15,635 nucleotides of DNA from PBB1 sp043749095 (GTDB taxonomy: Bacteria > Pseudomonadota > Gammaproteobacteria > Burkholderiales > Burkholderiaceae_C), in assembly GCA_043749095.1 (NCBI GenBank), contig JAYVEB010000087.1, positions 1 to 15,635 on the forward strand. Reading direction: 5' to 3'. Shown here one piece after another: positions 15,083 through 15,635 of the stretch. The number at the start of each line of letters is the position of its first letter. Positions within the stretch are counted from its first letter, which is position 1. A program made the translations under genes and the position numbers. A model generated the notes under the pieces. The model was not told the DNA's origin. It did no database searches and saw nothing but the letters and a program-made list of their open reading frames with translations.

Positions 15083-15635
15083 GCGGGCCTTTCGTGGGCC
15101 GGTGTCGCCAGCGTGCGCGCTGAGGGCATATCAAGCGACACGATCGGGATCGCCGCGCGGCCCAGGCGCCGCTCGGCGACGCGGGTGCGGTCCTGCACCT
15201 CACCGGCCAGCTGTCCGCAAGCGGCATCGATGTCGCTGCCGCGGGTCTTGCGGATCGTGGTCACGATGCCTACCTCCTGCAGCACGTTGGCGAAGGCCTT
15301 GACGCGCTCGCGCGGGCTGCAGGTGAGCCCGGACGCCGGAAACGGATTGAACGGGATCAGGTTGAACTTGCAGGTCAGCGACTGGGCGCGAACGCCACGG
15401 CCCTGCACCAGATCGACCAACTGACCCGCATGCGCCGGGCTGTCGTTGACGCCGTCGAGCATGCAGTACTCGAAGGTGATGAAGTCACGTGGGGCGGCTG
15501 CGAGATACCGATCGCAGGCAGCCAGCAGCTCGGCCAGCGGGTACTTGCGGTTCAGCGGCACCAGGTCGTCGCGCAGTGCGTCGGTCGGCGCATGAAGCGA
15601 CACCGCAAGCGCGACCGGACAGTCGGTACCGAGCC
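15079..15635 (-). CDS. rlmN: Dual-specificity RNA methyltransferase RlmN (5' end missing)
   Basis: RlmN is a radical-SAM enzyme that methylates C2 of A2503 in 23S rRNA and A37 in some tRNAs. Only the C-terminal 184 residues are present. The gene runs off the right edge, so the CxxxCxxC cluster motif is outside. Visible family blocks are VALAVSLHAPTDALRDDLVP, ITFEYCMLDGVNDS, CKFNLIPFNPFPASG and TIRKTRGSDIDAACGQL. The Cys of DAACGQL (codon 15217-15219) corresponds to the methyl-carrying Cys355 of E. coli RlmN. The reading frame stays open to the window edge, and the GTG at 15603 is an internal Val codon. After the last conserved block a tail of about 25 residues follows. The stop codon overlaps the pilW start by 4 bases. 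Confidence 0.96.
   Translation of the reverse strand, partial: LGTDCPVALAVSLHAPTDALRDDLVPLNRKYPLAELLAACDRYLAAAPRDFITFEYCMLDGVNDSPAHAGQLVDLVQGRGVRAQSLTCKFNLIPFNPFPASGLTCSPRERVKAFANVLQEVGIVTTIRKTRGSDIDAACGQLAGEVQDRTRVAERRLGRAAIPIVSLDMPSARTLATPAHERPA

Overview
This window looks like a conserved chromosomal housekeeping block from a high-GC betaproteobacterium of the order Burkholderiales, probably near the Comamonadaceae, Rubrivivax and Leptothrix group. The evidence is the gene order, the presence of a HisZ-type ATP phosphoribosyltransferase regulatory subunit, a Burkholderia-like Hfq core (RKEH rim, SFDQY), and the variant switch I of Der (FSGLTRDR). The species assignment is inference. All sixteen genes lie on the minus strand, so transcription runs from the right edge to the left edge. 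No stretch without a gene exceeds about 90 bases.

In transcription order the layout is as follows. Block 1 (15635 to 8724) holds the 3' part of rlmN (23S rRNA/tRNA methyltransferase), pilW (TPR lipoprotein for type IV pili), rodZ (cell-shape protein), ispG (isoprenoid synthesis), hisS (histidyl-tRNA synthetase), a YfgM-like membrane TPR protein and bamB (outer-membrane assembly lipoprotein). Block 2 (8698 to 3302) holds der (ribosome-assembly GTPase), hfq (RNA chaperone), hflX (ribosome-splitting GTPase), hflK and hflC (FtsH-associated SPFH complex) and a small DUF2065 membrane protein. Block 3 (3219 to 84) holds hisZ, purA and a small phosphoribosyltransferase.

Many genes are tightly coupled. 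There are four 4-bp ATGA or GTGA overlaps (rlmN/pilW, yfgM/bamB, hflX/hflK, hflC/DUF2065), one 8-bp overlap (pilW/rodZ), and one place where the rodZ stop codon merges with the ispG ribosome binding site. The clearest breaks are the 82-base gap before hisZ, which has a GC hairpin and a TACAAT -10-like hexamer, and the 54-base gap between hisZ and purA, which has a hairpin plus U-tract resembling an intrinsic terminator. The gene order hfq-hflX-hflK-hflC-yjeT-purA is also that of E. coli, with hisZ inserted here before purA.

I looked for an undescribed system, mobile element, CRISPR array, toxin-antitoxin pair or RNA gene and found none. Every gene is recognisable. What remains worth a second look is modest: the uncharacterised DUF2065 protein tied to HflKC, the phosphoribosyltransferase of uncertain substrate beside purA, the hisZ-purA terminator or attenuator, possible structured leaders, and some lineage-specific residues in Hfq, Der and HflK. 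The long open frames on the plus strand are antisense shadows of high-GC genes.
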